Below are positions 6,732 to 14,654 of a stretch of DNA of 38,666 bases, piece by piece (positions within the stretch are counted from its first letter, which is position 1; each line of letters opens with the position of its first letter). The notes beneath the pieces were generated by a model, which was given only the letters and a program-made list of their open reading frames with translations, searched no databases and was not told where the DNA came from. Origin of the DNA: an uncultured Clostridia bacterium (GTDB lineage Bacteria; Bacillota; Clostridia; Oscillospirales; Oscillospiraceae); the NCBI GenBank assembly GCA_937907715.1, contig CALERM010000103.1:1-38666 (forward strand). The letters run 5' to 3'. A program made the translations under genes and the position numbers.

Positions 6732-7583
6732 ATGATGCGGCTATTGACAGAGCAGCAGCTAAAAGCATTTGAAAAAAGCCTTGTTCTAGAGGAGAAGAGC
6801 AAGGCGACGATAGAAAAATATATGCGCGATGTCCGCGCGTTTTATGCGTTTGTGTCCGGTCAAGAGGTGGAGAAACGGCAAATACTTGCATACAAACAGC
6901 ATATACTCGCGCAACAATACGCGGCGAGAACTGTGAACTCTATGCTGTGCAGTGTGAATCGGCTGCTGCGCTTTTTGGGGTGGAATGATTGTGTGGTGAA
7001 GGGCTTGCGGATCCAGCGGCAAGTCTATCAATCGGAACAAAAGGAGCTGACCAAAACCGAGTTTCAGAGATTATTACAGGCGGCAGCGCGCAAGCCACGG
7101 CTGCAAATGCTGTTGAAAACGATGGGATGGACAGGCATTCGTGTTTCAGAACTACAGTATTTTACGGTAGAGCGTGTAAGGACGGGAAGGATTTCCATTT
7201 CCTGCAAAGGAAAAATTCGGACAATTTTGCTTCCAAAGGTGTTGCGGAGAAACCTATTAAAGTATTGCGAGAAACGCAACATTGATACAGGGATTATTTT
7301 CCGCACGCGCAGCGGAAAGCCACTGGATCGGAGCAACATTTGGGCAGCGATGAAAAAATTATGTGCGGCGGCGAACGTGTCGAAAGAAAAAGTGTTTCCG
7401 CACAATATAAGAAAATTATTTGCCAGAACATTTTATTTTATGGCGAAGGATATTGCGCGTCTAGCTGACATATTGGGACATAATAGCATCGAAACAACAC
7501 GAATTTATATCATGACGACAGAAAAAGAAAATCAAAAGTTTTTAGACGAGATGGATCGCCTGCTTTTTCCATCGGGCGGATAG
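6732..7583 (+). CDS. Tyrosine recombinase (XerC/XerD-like integrase)
   Basis: This protein of about 283 residues has the two-domain plan of small Xer-type recombinases. A SAM-like core-binding domain (about 1-95, SKATIEKYMRDVRAFYAFVSG) is followed by the catalytic domain. All catalytic residues are visible: Arg in TGIRVSEL (about 138), Lys in SCKGK (160-162), His and Arg in HNIRKLF (225, 228), His in LGHNSIETT (251) and the nucleophile Tyr in TRIYIM (260). GTG, ATG and ATG stand in tandem at 6729, 6732 and 6735; AAGGG at 6721-6725 favours an ATG. It may resolve multimers of the replicon, as XerCD do at dif. It may also invert the DNA just downstream, where two inverted dif-like sites lie at 7634 and 7920. 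Confidence 0.92.
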   Translation: MMRLLTEQQLKAFEKSLVLEEKSKATIEKYMRDVRAFYAFVSGQEVEKRQILAYKQHILAQQYAARTVNSMLCSVNRLLRFLGWNDCVVKGLRIQRQVYQSEQKELTKTEFQRLLQAAARKPRLQMLLKTMGWTGIRVSELQYFTVERVRTGRISISCKGKIRTILLPKVLRRNLLKYCEKRNIDTGIIFRTRSGKPLDRSNIWAAMKKLCAAANVSKEKVFPHNIRKLFARTFYFMAKDIARLADILGHNSIETTRIYIMTTEKENQKFLDEMDRLLFPSGG

Positions 7584-7633
7584 ACAGAAAATCAGAGGGC
7601 GTGCTGGGAAAAACAAAGCAGGACAAATATAGA

Positions 7634-7661
7634 TAACTGCATAATTTGGATTATGTGGTTA
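7634..7661 (-). other. dif-like 28-bp site, left copy (inverted)
   Basis: Arms TAACTGCATAA and TTATGTGGTTA (9 of 11 positions symmetric) flank the hexamer TTTGGA. Read on the minus strand, its central part shares 20 consecutive bases with the right copy at 7920-7947, including the same hexamer TCCAAA. The 11-6-11 design and CATAA/TTATG half-sites are those of Xer sites. It begins 50 bp after the recombinase stop codon. Confidence 0.65.
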
Positions 7662-7682
7662 ATGATCTGACATAAGAGAAAT

Positions 7683-7783
7683 TTGACACACAGCGTATCT
7701 GTTAAAGATATATTACAAATATTTAAATAGCTCCAATACGACCATGATAGCACAGCATATTATGTAAAGCAAGGAGCTTTTTT
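7683..7783 (+). other. Promoter-like box and terminator-like hairpin inside the inverted-site interval
   Basis: TTGACA (7683-7688) has AGATAT at 17 bp or TATATT at 20 bp, so the -10 is not ideal. It is followed by AGCTCC (7729-7734) paired with GGAGCT (7773-7778) and six T residues. This could give a short rightward transcript, or be a promoter carried on an invertible segment with an attenuator. No coding frame was seen in 7662-7919. Confidence 0.35.
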
Positions 7784-7919
7784 CGTATTTTTGGATGCAT
7801 TTTGGGTGATTTACTCAAAGTTTGTTTTTGCTAATACAGTGACAGGATAAGGGGATTGCTATCTATCAATTTTTTCAAAAAATGCATATGTATTTCTATT
7901 TTATCTGGCTGTTAAAAAA

Positions 7920-7947
7920 GTACCACATAATCCAAATTATGTGATAC
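7920..7947 (+). other. dif-like 28-bp site, right copy
   Basis: Arms GTACCACATAA and TTATGTGATAC (10 of 11 positions symmetric) flank the hexamer TCCAAA. From memory, E. coli dif has CATAA and TTATG at the same places around its central hexamer. The site is inverted relative to the copy at 7634 and lies 138 bp before the gene at 8086. Confidence 0.7.
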
Positions 7948-8085
7948 ACGCAGCGCGTCACACCCGGACTTCATTTGAGAAACCCGCACACCAAAAATTT
8001 TCCCTCCATTTTTTCTCAAAAAATGTTGGCGTGTTGAAATCTGGTATGCTGTACTTGCAAGCCACAAAAGAAAGGACGATGACTC

Positions 8086-8460
8086 ATGATTGGACGACCC
8101 AGAGCAATAGGAAATACGAGATACGCTGTTTTGCAGCGCGAAGATCTGCTTTTGATCTATCAGTCGGGATATGATTGGCTGGAGGATAAGCGACTGAGCA
8201 AGTTTCCAGCTGATGCGCTGGTTTATGCGACGTGGGAGCAGGTGCAGCAAGCGGTTATCGCGCGATTTCACGAGCAAAAGCTGTATTGGAGTGTCATGCT
8301 GGACGAGCTGACGCCTGTTTATGGCGTGGCGGTGGACAAGCAAACATTGCTTGCTTATGGCTTTGAAGACATCCCTGACAATTGGTGCGGATGCCTGTTT
8401 CACGAGGGAGACCGGCTGCGCCGCGCGAAAATGTGGGAGCTGGGAATAGACTATTGTTAA
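8086..8460 (+). CDS. Unrecognised 124-residue protein
   Basis: The ATG at 8086 follows GAAAGGACG at a good distance, and the frame ends with TAA at 8458-8460. The protein, starting MIGRPRAIGNTRYAVLQRED, is soluble and rich in tryptophan and tyrosine. It has no signal peptide, membrane segment or motif I know. It is the first gene downstream of the interval flanked by the inverted dif-like sites and reads away from it. If that interval inverts and carries a promoter, this is the gene that would be switched. It could equally be a plasmid-borne orphan. Confidence 0.7.
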   Translation: MIGRPRAIGNTRYAVLQREDLLLIYQSGYDWLEDKRLSKFPADALVYATWEQVQQAVIARFHEQKLYWSVMLDELTPVYGVAVDKQTLLAYGFEDIPDNWCGCLFHEGDRLRRAKMWELGIDYC

Positions 8461-8620
8461 ATTCCACCAGAAAAAAAACAACAACTTTGTGCAAACTGCA
8501 CATAAACCTTTTAGGCTTTTTTTACGTCTAGTATATAGAAGCAAACGATGGAAGATTTCTGCGACCTGTCGAGTAGAAATTTCACCATACATATTATTTT
8601 TATTGAAGGAGGCTTTCATT

Positions 8621-8674
8621 ATGAAGCTGAAAAAGACGATGCTTACGCTCGCAATGGCAGCAGTTGTTACATAA
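8621..8674 (+). CDS. 17-residue signal-peptide-like ORF (truncated gene or leader peptide)
   Basis: MKLKKTMLTLAMAAVVT is followed by TAA and preceded by an excellent GAAGGAGG about nine bases upstream. It is a perfect start of a secreted protein (positive N-region, hydrophobic core) that stops before any cleavage site. It lies 92 bp upstream of the zinc-ribbon gene of the sigma-factor operon. Either it is the stub of a lost secreted protein or a small membrane peptide. Reading across the stop in the same frame gives no sensible continuation. Confidence 0.5.
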   Translation: MKLKKTMLTLAMAAVVT

Positions 8675-8766
8675 CGATTTCATTCGTTAACAGAAACAAG
8701 GACATACGCATCCTGCCGCGACGGAGCGATCTGTCGCGGTGGGAACACAAAAAAGGAGGAAAAACG

Positions 8767-9549
8767 ATGAGAACAGGACATAAATTCTGCATGTATTGCG
8801 GGCAGGCCATCAGTGAGGACGCGAAATTTTGCCCGCTGTGCGGAAAGAGCCAGAAGATAGACCGACCGGAAGAGACAGAAAAACAGGTGCCCTCTGCTGT
8901 ACAGGAAAAGGCGCAGACCATGACGCATACGATCAAGAACACCCTGTCGGATGTTTCGCAAAAAGTACAGGAGGCGGATTTGGCAGACAAGGCGAAATCC
9001 GCTGCGCATACTGCGAAAGCGACATGGGATCGTGCAGGGGAAACGAGAAAGAAAAATGAGAGAAAAAAGAAAAATCATCTGTTTGAGGAGACCACATTTG
9101 AAGGCAGAGATGCGGCGCAGGAGTTTCTCGACAAGAATGCAGCAACCATGAAACGAAGCAAGTTGGGATTACAGGTTGCTATTATTGCATCCATCTTCGG
9201 CGTGTTTTGCCTGCTGTTGGCTTTTGACGTGGTCTCGATAGATTTACCGATCCCGGTAGAAAATGCGATGCTGCTCATTTGTTTGGGTGGCTCTCTCGTT
9301 TCGTATATCATGGCAGGCGGTATTTTGAAATCCATTCGCTATTCGTTTCGCATTGCCGTCGTTGGATGGTTTATCGTTCCGGTTTTTCCGTTTGATTTGT
9401 GCATCGGGTTAATTGCTTTGATACTCTCGATTTTTGCGTTTATTTTTGTTCCGATTGTCAGCGTTGGCATCAATTATGTACAGACCAAAAAAGATATTGA
9501 GGATGCGGAGCTGTTTATCCGCATTTTGCAGCAGTCGGGGAGCTTGTAA
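8767..9549 (+). CDS. Zinc-ribbon membrane protein
   Basis: This 260-residue protein starts after AAAAAAGGAGG. It opens with a double-CxxC zinc ribbon (Cys 8, 11, 22 and 25; CMYCG and CPLCG). A charged, alanine-rich helical stretch follows (about 40-105, with KVQEADLADKAKSAAHTAKA). Then come four likely membrane segments (about 136-155, 165-187, 193-210, 213-235). The cytoplasmic ribbon and membrane part resemble other DUF-type zinc-ribbon membrane proteins of Clostridia, whose role is unknown. Its stop codon directly touches the ATG of the membrane-anchored sigma factor (9550), so the two are translated together. A partner or anti-sigma role is an attractive inference, without direct proof. 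Confidence 0.8.
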   Translation: MRTGHKFCMYCGQAISEDAKFCPLCGKSQKIDRPEETEKQVPSAVQEKAQTMTHTIKNTLSDVSQKVQEADLADKAKSAAHTAKATWDRAGETRKKNERKKKNHLFEETTFEGRDAAQEFLDKNAATMKRSKLGLQVAIIASIFGVFCLLLAFDVVSIDLPIPVENAMLLICLGGSLVSYIMAGGILKSIRYSFRIAVVGWFIVPVFPFDLCIGLIALILSIFAFIFVPIVSVGINYVQTKKDIEDAELFIRILQQSGSL

Positions 9550-11562
9550 ATGGGAAGAGAAAACTTTCAGACGGAATGGGTGCAAAGAGCCAGAGAACAG
9601 GATCAAGAGGCGTTGGAAGCGCTATATGTGTTCTGTTATGGCGAGGTATACGCGACAATCCGAGAAGCAACCGGCGCGGATAGGGATACCATCAAGGACA
9701 TTTTGCAGGAAACCTATATCAGAGCCTTTACCAAGCTGGATACGCTGATAGATGACAGCAAGTTTCCAGAATGGATCCATTCCATTGCACACAATGCTGC
9801 GAAAGACTTTGTGCGAAAATACAAACCGCATCTGTTTGATTCGATTGATGCGGTGGATGAAGACGGCGTGCCGGAGTTACAGCTGGAAAATCAGGATATA
9901 GCGACCATGCCGCAGATCCAAATGGATCAGCAGGAGACCACGCGCCTGGTGCGGGAAATTCTGGATAGCCTGTCCGCCGGGCAGCGACTGGCGATTACGA
10001 TGTACTATTATGAACACATGACCATCGAGGAAATTGCGCGCCATTGCGGCGTGCGCGAAGGCACCATTAAGGCGCAGTTACATTTCGGCAGAGAGAAAAT
10101 GAAAGAAAAAGTGCTGGAACTGGAGAAACAAGGCACCAAGCTGTACGGTCTGCTTCCGTTCCCATTCTTTATCTTGTTGCTGCGCAATCTGGACAACGCG
10201 CAGATCCCTGTGGATTACACGCTGTGGAACCGGATTTTACAGCAATGCGGCATACAGGCAGCACCGGTACAGACGGCAGACACCCCGTCTTCCGATGCCA
10301 CGCCCAGCGCGCAGGAGGCTGGGTCTGCCGCGACGACTTCGGCGGCAAAAACAGCCGGCGCGACGGCAGGCAGTGCGGTCAAAGGAAAAATCGCCGCCGG
10401 ACTTGTCGCTGCTTTGATACTGGGCGGCGGCGGAACCGTCGCGGGCATTCAGTACATGAACCATCAGGCGCAAACGGGCATTGTACAGGAGCAGGAACAG
10501 ACCGCCTCGAATCCGGACGCGCCGGAACAGAAGGAATCTCCGACGGTCCCGACGCCGACAAGCAGTACCGATTCGCCGGAGGTCGAGCAATATCGAACGC
10601 TGCTGAACACCTTGCAGGAGGACGGCACGTTTCTGCAATATGCACACCTGAAGGATCTCAACGGAGACGGAACGCAGGAGCTGATTCTCTTACACGACAA
10701 CACCGACTTGACGATCTATCAGCTGAAACAGAATCAGCCGAAAGCGGTGTATGAGAAACGCGCGGTCAACGGATTTATGTGCTATGAAGAAGCGGTGACC
10801 GATGAGACCTATGAGCAGGCATACGAGGAGATGGGAAAAGAGGCTGCCGGAGTAAAAATTGACTGCAACCCGGCGGAGCATAAACTTTCCGTCACGCCGC
10901 TCGATGACAATTGGCTGGATGAGACGCATTCGTTTATCGTTGACTGCGATACATGGGACGAAGTGAGCGAGGAAGATTACGAAGATGGAAGCACCAGCGG
11001 CTATCAAAACATCGGTCTCGCAGGAACGTCTCAGGTACAAGGATTCTCGGATCAGCTCAGCTACCTGCTGGGAAAATCCGACACCATGGCGGCGTATGAG
11101 CGGTTCCTGCAAAGCGAAGATCGCTTTTTGGGCGCAGAGGCTTGTTATGAGTACATCTATTTGGATGACGACGATGTACCGGAGCTGGTTATTTCGGAAA
11201 ATTCCTCGTTTGGCGGACAAGTGACGCTCTATCGCTGCAAAGAAGGACTCGTCATACCGGTAAAGGATCAGCTCGGCTCCAATGGAGACATCTATTACAA
11301 GGAGCGGGGAAATCAGCTGCTCAGTAAAGTCAATAAAGATGCGGGAAAGGCTGTTCTGTATCAGCTGCAAGAGGATGCACTCGTTGCACAGCACACGTCG
11401 TCATTTTCCATGGACGCGGAGGGCAATCTGCTGTATGAGATTGACGGAAAGAGCGTGACGACGGAGCAGGGCGAAACATTCTGGGATATGGACGGCACAG
11501 CGTATTTGGCCGCCGGTCAGGACGGCAAAAATGCGGTGCATTTCCATGACAATGACTATTAA
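9550..11562 (+). CDS. ECF-like sigma factor fused to a transmembrane segment and an outer domain
   Basis: This 670-residue protein is far longer than a normal ECF sigma factor (about 160-200). Region 2 is at about 20-92 (DTIKDILQETYIRAFTKLD and FPEWIHSIAHNAAKDFVRK). Region 4 is at about 135-190 (LSAGQRLAITMYYYEHMTIE, then EEIARHCGVREGTIKAQLHF, a clear helix-turn-helix). A linker leads to a single membrane helix (about 281-300, IAAGLVAALILGGGGTVAGI), then a Pro/Ser/Thr-rich outer stalk. The outer domain of about 320 residues has two Asp-rich, calcium-loop-like motifs, DLNGDGTQELIL (369-380) and YLDDDDVPELVI (537-548). The layout implies a membrane-tethered sigma factor that senses outside signals directly or is released by proteolysis. 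No frameshift or second start separates the halves. Confidence 0.88.
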   Translation: MGRENFQTEWVQRAREQDQEALEALYVFCYGEVYATIREATGADRDTIKDILQETYIRAFTKLDTLIDDSKFPEWIHSIAHNAAKDFVRKYKPHLFDSIDAVDEDGVPELQLENQDIATMPQIQMDQQETTRLVREILDSLSAGQRLAITMYYYEHMTIEEIARHCGVREGTIKAQLHFGREKMKEKVLELEKQGTKLYGLLPFPFFILLLRNLDNAQIPVDYTLWNRILQQCGIQAAPVQTADTPSSDATPSAQEAGSAATTSAAKTAGATAGSAVKGKIAAGLVAALILGGGGTVAGIQYMNHQAQTGIVQEQEQTASNPDAPEQKESPTVPTPTSSTDSPEVEQYRTLLNTLQEDGTFLQYAHLKDLNGDGTQELILLHDNTDLTIYQLKQNQPKAVYEKRAVNGFMCYEEAVTDETYEQAYEEMGKEAAGVKIDCNPAEHKLSVTPLDDNWLDETHSFIVDCDTWDEVSEEDYEDGSTSGYQNIGLAGTSQVQGFSDQLSYLLGKSDTMAAYERFLQSEDRFLGAEACYEYIYLDDDDVPELVISENSSFGGQVTLYRCKEGLVIPVKDQLGSNGDIYYKERGNQLLSKVNKDAGKAVLYQLQEDALVAQHTSSFSMDAEGNLLYEIDGKSVTTEQGETFWDMDGTAYLAAGQDGKNAVHFHDNDY

Positions 11563-11585
11563 ATGAAAGATATAAGGAGCAAAAA

Positions 11586-12731
11586 ATGAAACATTGGAAA
11601 TTTGGACTGGGAGCAGGATTGCTCGTTACGGCGGCCATCGGCTTGAGCGGATGCGGGAGAACAACCATTGATTTACAGGATTATCTCACCTATGAATTTA
11701 CCGGTGTGAACGGGTACGGTGAGATTGACTACCGCATCCAGAGTGATTCTATGGTGGACAACAACCTCGGCGCGTTTGGCATCTCTGGCAACAGCGATGC
11801 GGAGATCTCGAGCAGCATTGACACCTATATGGATGTCGCAAACCTGCATGGATCCTGGGACAAAAAAGAAAATCTTTCTAACGGAGACAATGTCGTTTTT
11901 ACTTGGGATGAGGACACGGTACATACGATTGAAGAAAAGTACCACGTCAAGTTGAAAGACGATGCCATCAAAGCAACCGTCGATGGCTTGCAGGATGTGG
12001 AAACATATGACGCCTTTCAGGGCTTAAAGGTGAGCTTTGACGGGTATGCGCCGTCCGGTACAGTCAGTTTAGATAACTCGGATTGCGTCCTCTCCTCGCT
12101 GGAATACACGGCGAAACCGAGTGAACATCTGAAAAATGGCGACAAAGTAACCGTCACTGTCACGGTGCCGGAGGACTGCGCGAAACAGTATGGCAAGGTT
12201 CCGAAGGAAGTGTCCAAACAGTATACGGTTTCCGGTCTGGATGGCTTTGTCACCTCGGCGGCAGATATTCCGGACGACATCATGAATGACATGAAAAAGC
12301 AGGCTGAGGACACCTTCAAGGCAGAGTTTGCGAAATCCGCCGGTGAAGATGAGAAACTGGACAGCATGACCTATGTCGGCAATTACTTTTTGACGGAAAA
12401 AGAGGACGCGGTCAAGAGTTTCTGGTCTTTCAATGCTGGCAATGCCATCTATTTGGTGTATAAAACCGATTATGTTGACAATGGAAAATCCGTCAGCGGA
12501 TATTGGTATTGCCGCTTTAGCGATGTGAAGATTTTGGCAGATGGGACATACAGTGTAGATACTTCGTCGTATCGAACAACAAACACTTGGGATAGCACGA
12601 TTGGCGAAGAGCATGAGTACCCGGGCTATCCGGATGTTACTTCTCTCTTTAATCACTGTGTGACGGAAAATATTGAATCGTACAATTACGAAGACAATGT
12701 CGGAAAGGGAGATGGCAGCGCGCAGTCGTAA
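11586..12731 (+). CDS. Lipoprotein of unknown function, third gene of the sigma-factor operon
   Basis: This 381-residue protein has a lipoprotein signal with lipobox LSGC (Cys 23) after a hydrophobic stretch, so it is anchored on the outer face of the membrane. The mature part is acidic and contains at least one probable Ig-like beta-sandwich (DAFQGLKVSFDGYAPSGTVS, and later HLKNGDKVTVTVTVPEDCA). This is followed by a helical stretch and a beta-rich end. It starts 24 bp after the sigma gene, behind ATAAGGAG, so it belongs to the same operon, which ends at the hairpin at 12761-12802. A natural guess is that it interacts with the outer domain of the sigma factor. The family is not recognised. 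Confidence 0.85.
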   Translation: MKHWKFGLGAGLLVTAAIGLSGCGRTTIDLQDYLTYEFTGVNGYGEIDYRIQSDSMVDNNLGAFGISGNSDAEISSSIDTYMDVANLHGSWDKKENLSNGDNVVFTWDEDTVHTIEEKYHVKLKDDAIKATVDGLQDVETYDAFQGLKVSFDGYAPSGTVSLDNSDCVLSSLEYTAKPSEHLKNGDKVTVTVTVPEDCAKQYGKVPKEVSKQYTVSGLDGFVTSAADIPDDIMNDMKKQAEDTFKAEFAKSAGEDEKLDSMTYVGNYFLTEKEDAVKSFWSFNAGNAIYLVYKTDYVDNGKSVSGYWYCRFSDVKILADGTYSVDTSSYRTTNTWDSTIGEEHEYPGYPDVTSLFNHCVTENIESYNYEDNVGKGDGSAQS

Positions 12732-12760
12732 AGCCTGCCGCGAGAATCCATCAAAAAAAC

Positions 12761-12802
12761 AAATCCTCTGGCCGAGCCCTAATGGGACGGTCAGAGGATT
12801 TT
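12761..12802. terminator. Bidirectional terminator between the sigma-factor operon and the permease
   Basis: AAATCCTCTG plus inner G/C pairs (12761-12779) fold back on the complement ending CAGAGGATTT, with A and T runs on either side. It serves both convergent operons. Confidence 0.88.
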
Positions 12803-12819
12803 TGTTAGAATATTCTTTC

Positions 12820-14265
12820 TTACACCGAGTGACTTTGTACTTGCCGTTCCTTTTCCCGCTGTTCGCGTTGCTTGCGGGCGGCCTCCTGCCGCAGTTGGAA
12901 GTAAGCGGGATGCTCCATCGCCATGACTTTTTCCAGACTCAGCGGCTGAAACAGCGGCATACGCAGCTTGAATTTTGACCACAGTGCCGCATAAATTGCC
13001 AGAATCACAAAAATAACGGCGTCAATGGTCAAAATCGCGGCGCGCTGTGCGGGATCGGTAGAGATGTTGACCACCATGTACACCATACCGGCGATGCCGA
13101 TGAGCGGAATGACCGGCCCAAATGGCAGCTTAAACGTGCGCGGCGCCTTGGGCAGACGGCGGCGCAGCACCAGCAGATTGATGTGTGAGATGATATACGA
13201 GACCATCCAGAACACCGATGCCACCAGAATCATAAACGAGAGCGAGGATGCGCTTGCCAGTCCGGTCGCTTCGATGAGCAAAATCACCGTGCCGTAAATC
13301 AAAATGCCGATGTACGGCGCACCACGGCGATTGGTTTTTTGAAACAGAGAGGGAAGCATATTCATCTTTGCCATGCCATAGCAGATCTTTGTGATGCTGT
13401 TGATGACGGAATTCTGCGTGCTGATTGCGGCGAGCACCGTGACAAGACCGATCCATGCCTTGCCGACATTGCCGAGCAGACTGATGCCGTATAGAATATG
13501 CGGCGTGTCCGATGCGGCGAGCGCCGACCAGCCGGTGTAATGGTACAGACCCAACACCATGACGATCTGAATCACACAGATGATGCCGAGGCTGAGGAAC
13601 ATGCCGAGCGGGATGTTGCGGCGCGGATTGTCCACATATTTGGCAATCGGGATGATAAACTCGACGCCGATGAACAGCCAGAAGGCTGCAGCTGCCATGT
13701 TGACGCCGTCCATCACGTTGTCGGTCAGCGCAAACGACTGAGAGACTTCCGCGCCGGTACCGGCACCCACCGCACCGATGACACCGAGCAGCAGCAGCGA
13801 GCCGATGAGCAGAAACGCGACAACGTTCTGGATTTTGGCGAACATATCGACGCCAAATAAATTGATGACAATTAAAATCGCGGTCAGAGCCACGCTGATG
13901 ACCGATGCCGGAATGCCCACGCCGGTCAGCTCCTTGATGGCGAGGCCAAACATCGCACCTTCGGACGGAGCCATGAGGGCATTACAGACAATGTATCCGC
14001 CGACCATGGATACCAGCGTGACAAAGGGGCCGAGACCCGCGAGGGTATACTGCGCCAGACCGCCGGTCAAATTCGGCATGAGCGCATTCAGCTCCGCGAG
14101 CGAGGCGGCAGTAATCATATTCAGCGCGCACGCCAGCACAATCGAGACGATAAACATGCCGCCGATGGACGCAGCGCCCTGACATAGCGACATCAGGCAG
14201 GTTGTCGCAACGATCAGGCCGACACCGGTGGAGACGACGCTGAACAGGCCTAATTTTTTCTCCAT
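12820..14265 (-). CDS. APC superfamily amino acid permease
   Basis: This 481-residue integral membrane protein has about twelve hydrophobic segments. It opens with KLGLFSVVSTGVGLIVATTC, matching the glycine-rich first helix of amino acid-polyamine-organocation transporters. ALNMITAASLAELNALMPNLTGG corresponds to the family's helix 2-3 region. It is predicted to import an amino acid or related amine by cation symport. The charged C-terminal tail is typical. It is the third gene of the minus-strand operon (cyclodeaminase, PII, permease), 23 bp after the PII gene. The substrate is likely what the dehydrogenase and cyclodeaminase of the cluster use, or their product; sequence alone does not tell. 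Confidence 0.88.
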   Translation of the reverse strand: MEKKLGLFSVVSTGVGLIVATTCLMSLCQGAASIGGMFIVSIVLACALNMITAASLAELNALMPNLTGGLAQYTLAGLGPFVTLVSMVGGYIVCNALMAPSEGAMFGLAIKELTGVGIPASVISVALTAILIVINLFGVDMFAKIQNVVAFLLIGSLLLLGVIGAVGAGTGAEVSQSFALTDNVMDGVNMAAAAFWLFIGVEFIIPIAKYVDNPRRNIPLGMFLSLGIICVIQIVMVLGLYHYTGWSALAASDTPHILYGISLLGNVGKAWIGLVTVLAAISTQNSVINSITKICYGMAKMNMLPSLFQKTNRRGAPYIGILIYGTVILLIEATGLASASSLSFMILVASVFWMVSYIISHINLLVLRRRLPKAPRTFKLPFGPVIPLIGIAGMVYMVVNISTDPAQRAAILTIDAVIFVILAIYAALWSKFKLRMPLFQPLSLEKVMAMEHPAYFQLRQEAARKQREQREKERQVQSHSV

Positions 14266-14288
14266 AATGTATTCGTTCCTTCCAAGAA

Positions 14289-14636
14289 TCAGGTGAGGGC
14301 GTCCGCACCGTCTTCGCCAGTGCGGACACGGATGACATCAGTGACATCAGAGACAAAAATCTTTCCGTCTCCGATATGACCGGTGTACAGACATTTCTTG
14401 ACGACGTCCTCAATTTTGGGAACCTTTTCTGCTGGGACATACAAAATAATCATCTGCTTGGGCAGCAGCTCCATGATTTTATTCTCTTTGGTGGCAAACT
14501 CCATGGCACCCTTCTGCACGCCGCAGCCCAGCGCCTGCAGCACGGTCATGCCGGTGACGCCGACCTTGCTCAGCTCGATGCGCAAATCCTCCAATTTAGA
14601 CATGGATGTCACGATTTCTACGCGGGAAATAGTCAT
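14289..14636 (-). CDS. P-II family nitrogen regulator-like protein
   Basis: This 115-residue PII protein has the family ends GVTGMTVLQALGCGVQKG (B-loop side) and TGHIGDGKIFVSDVTDVIRV followed by RTGEDGADAL (C-terminal signature). PII trimers bind ATP/ADP and 2-oxoglutarate and control transporters or enzymes by contact. The T-loop here reads EFATKENKIMELLPK: the tyrosine that is uridylylated in enterobacteria (Tyr 51) is replaced by lysine. Control must therefore be by ligands only or by another modification. The start at 14636 has AAAGGAG eight bases upstream; an in-frame TTG at 14642 is too close to it. It sits between the cyclodeaminase and an APC permease, not an ammonium channel, so it may gate this permease. 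Confidence 0.88.
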   Translation of the reverse strand: MTISRVEIVTSMSKLEDLRIELSKVGVTGMTVLQALGCGVQKGAMEFATKENKIMELLPKQMIILYVPAEKVPKIEDVVKKCLYTGHIGDGKIFVSDVTDVIRVRTGEDGADALT

Positions 14637-14654
14637 AGTCAATGCTCCTTTCGG

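Noticed and set aside
7640..7941. MITE or small insertion element with 20-bp terminal inverted repeats
   Set aside because: No target-site duplication flanks the ends, each end is itself an 11-6-11 symmetric site, and a tyrosine recombinase gene lies next to it, which fits Xer-type sites better. Not fully excluded.
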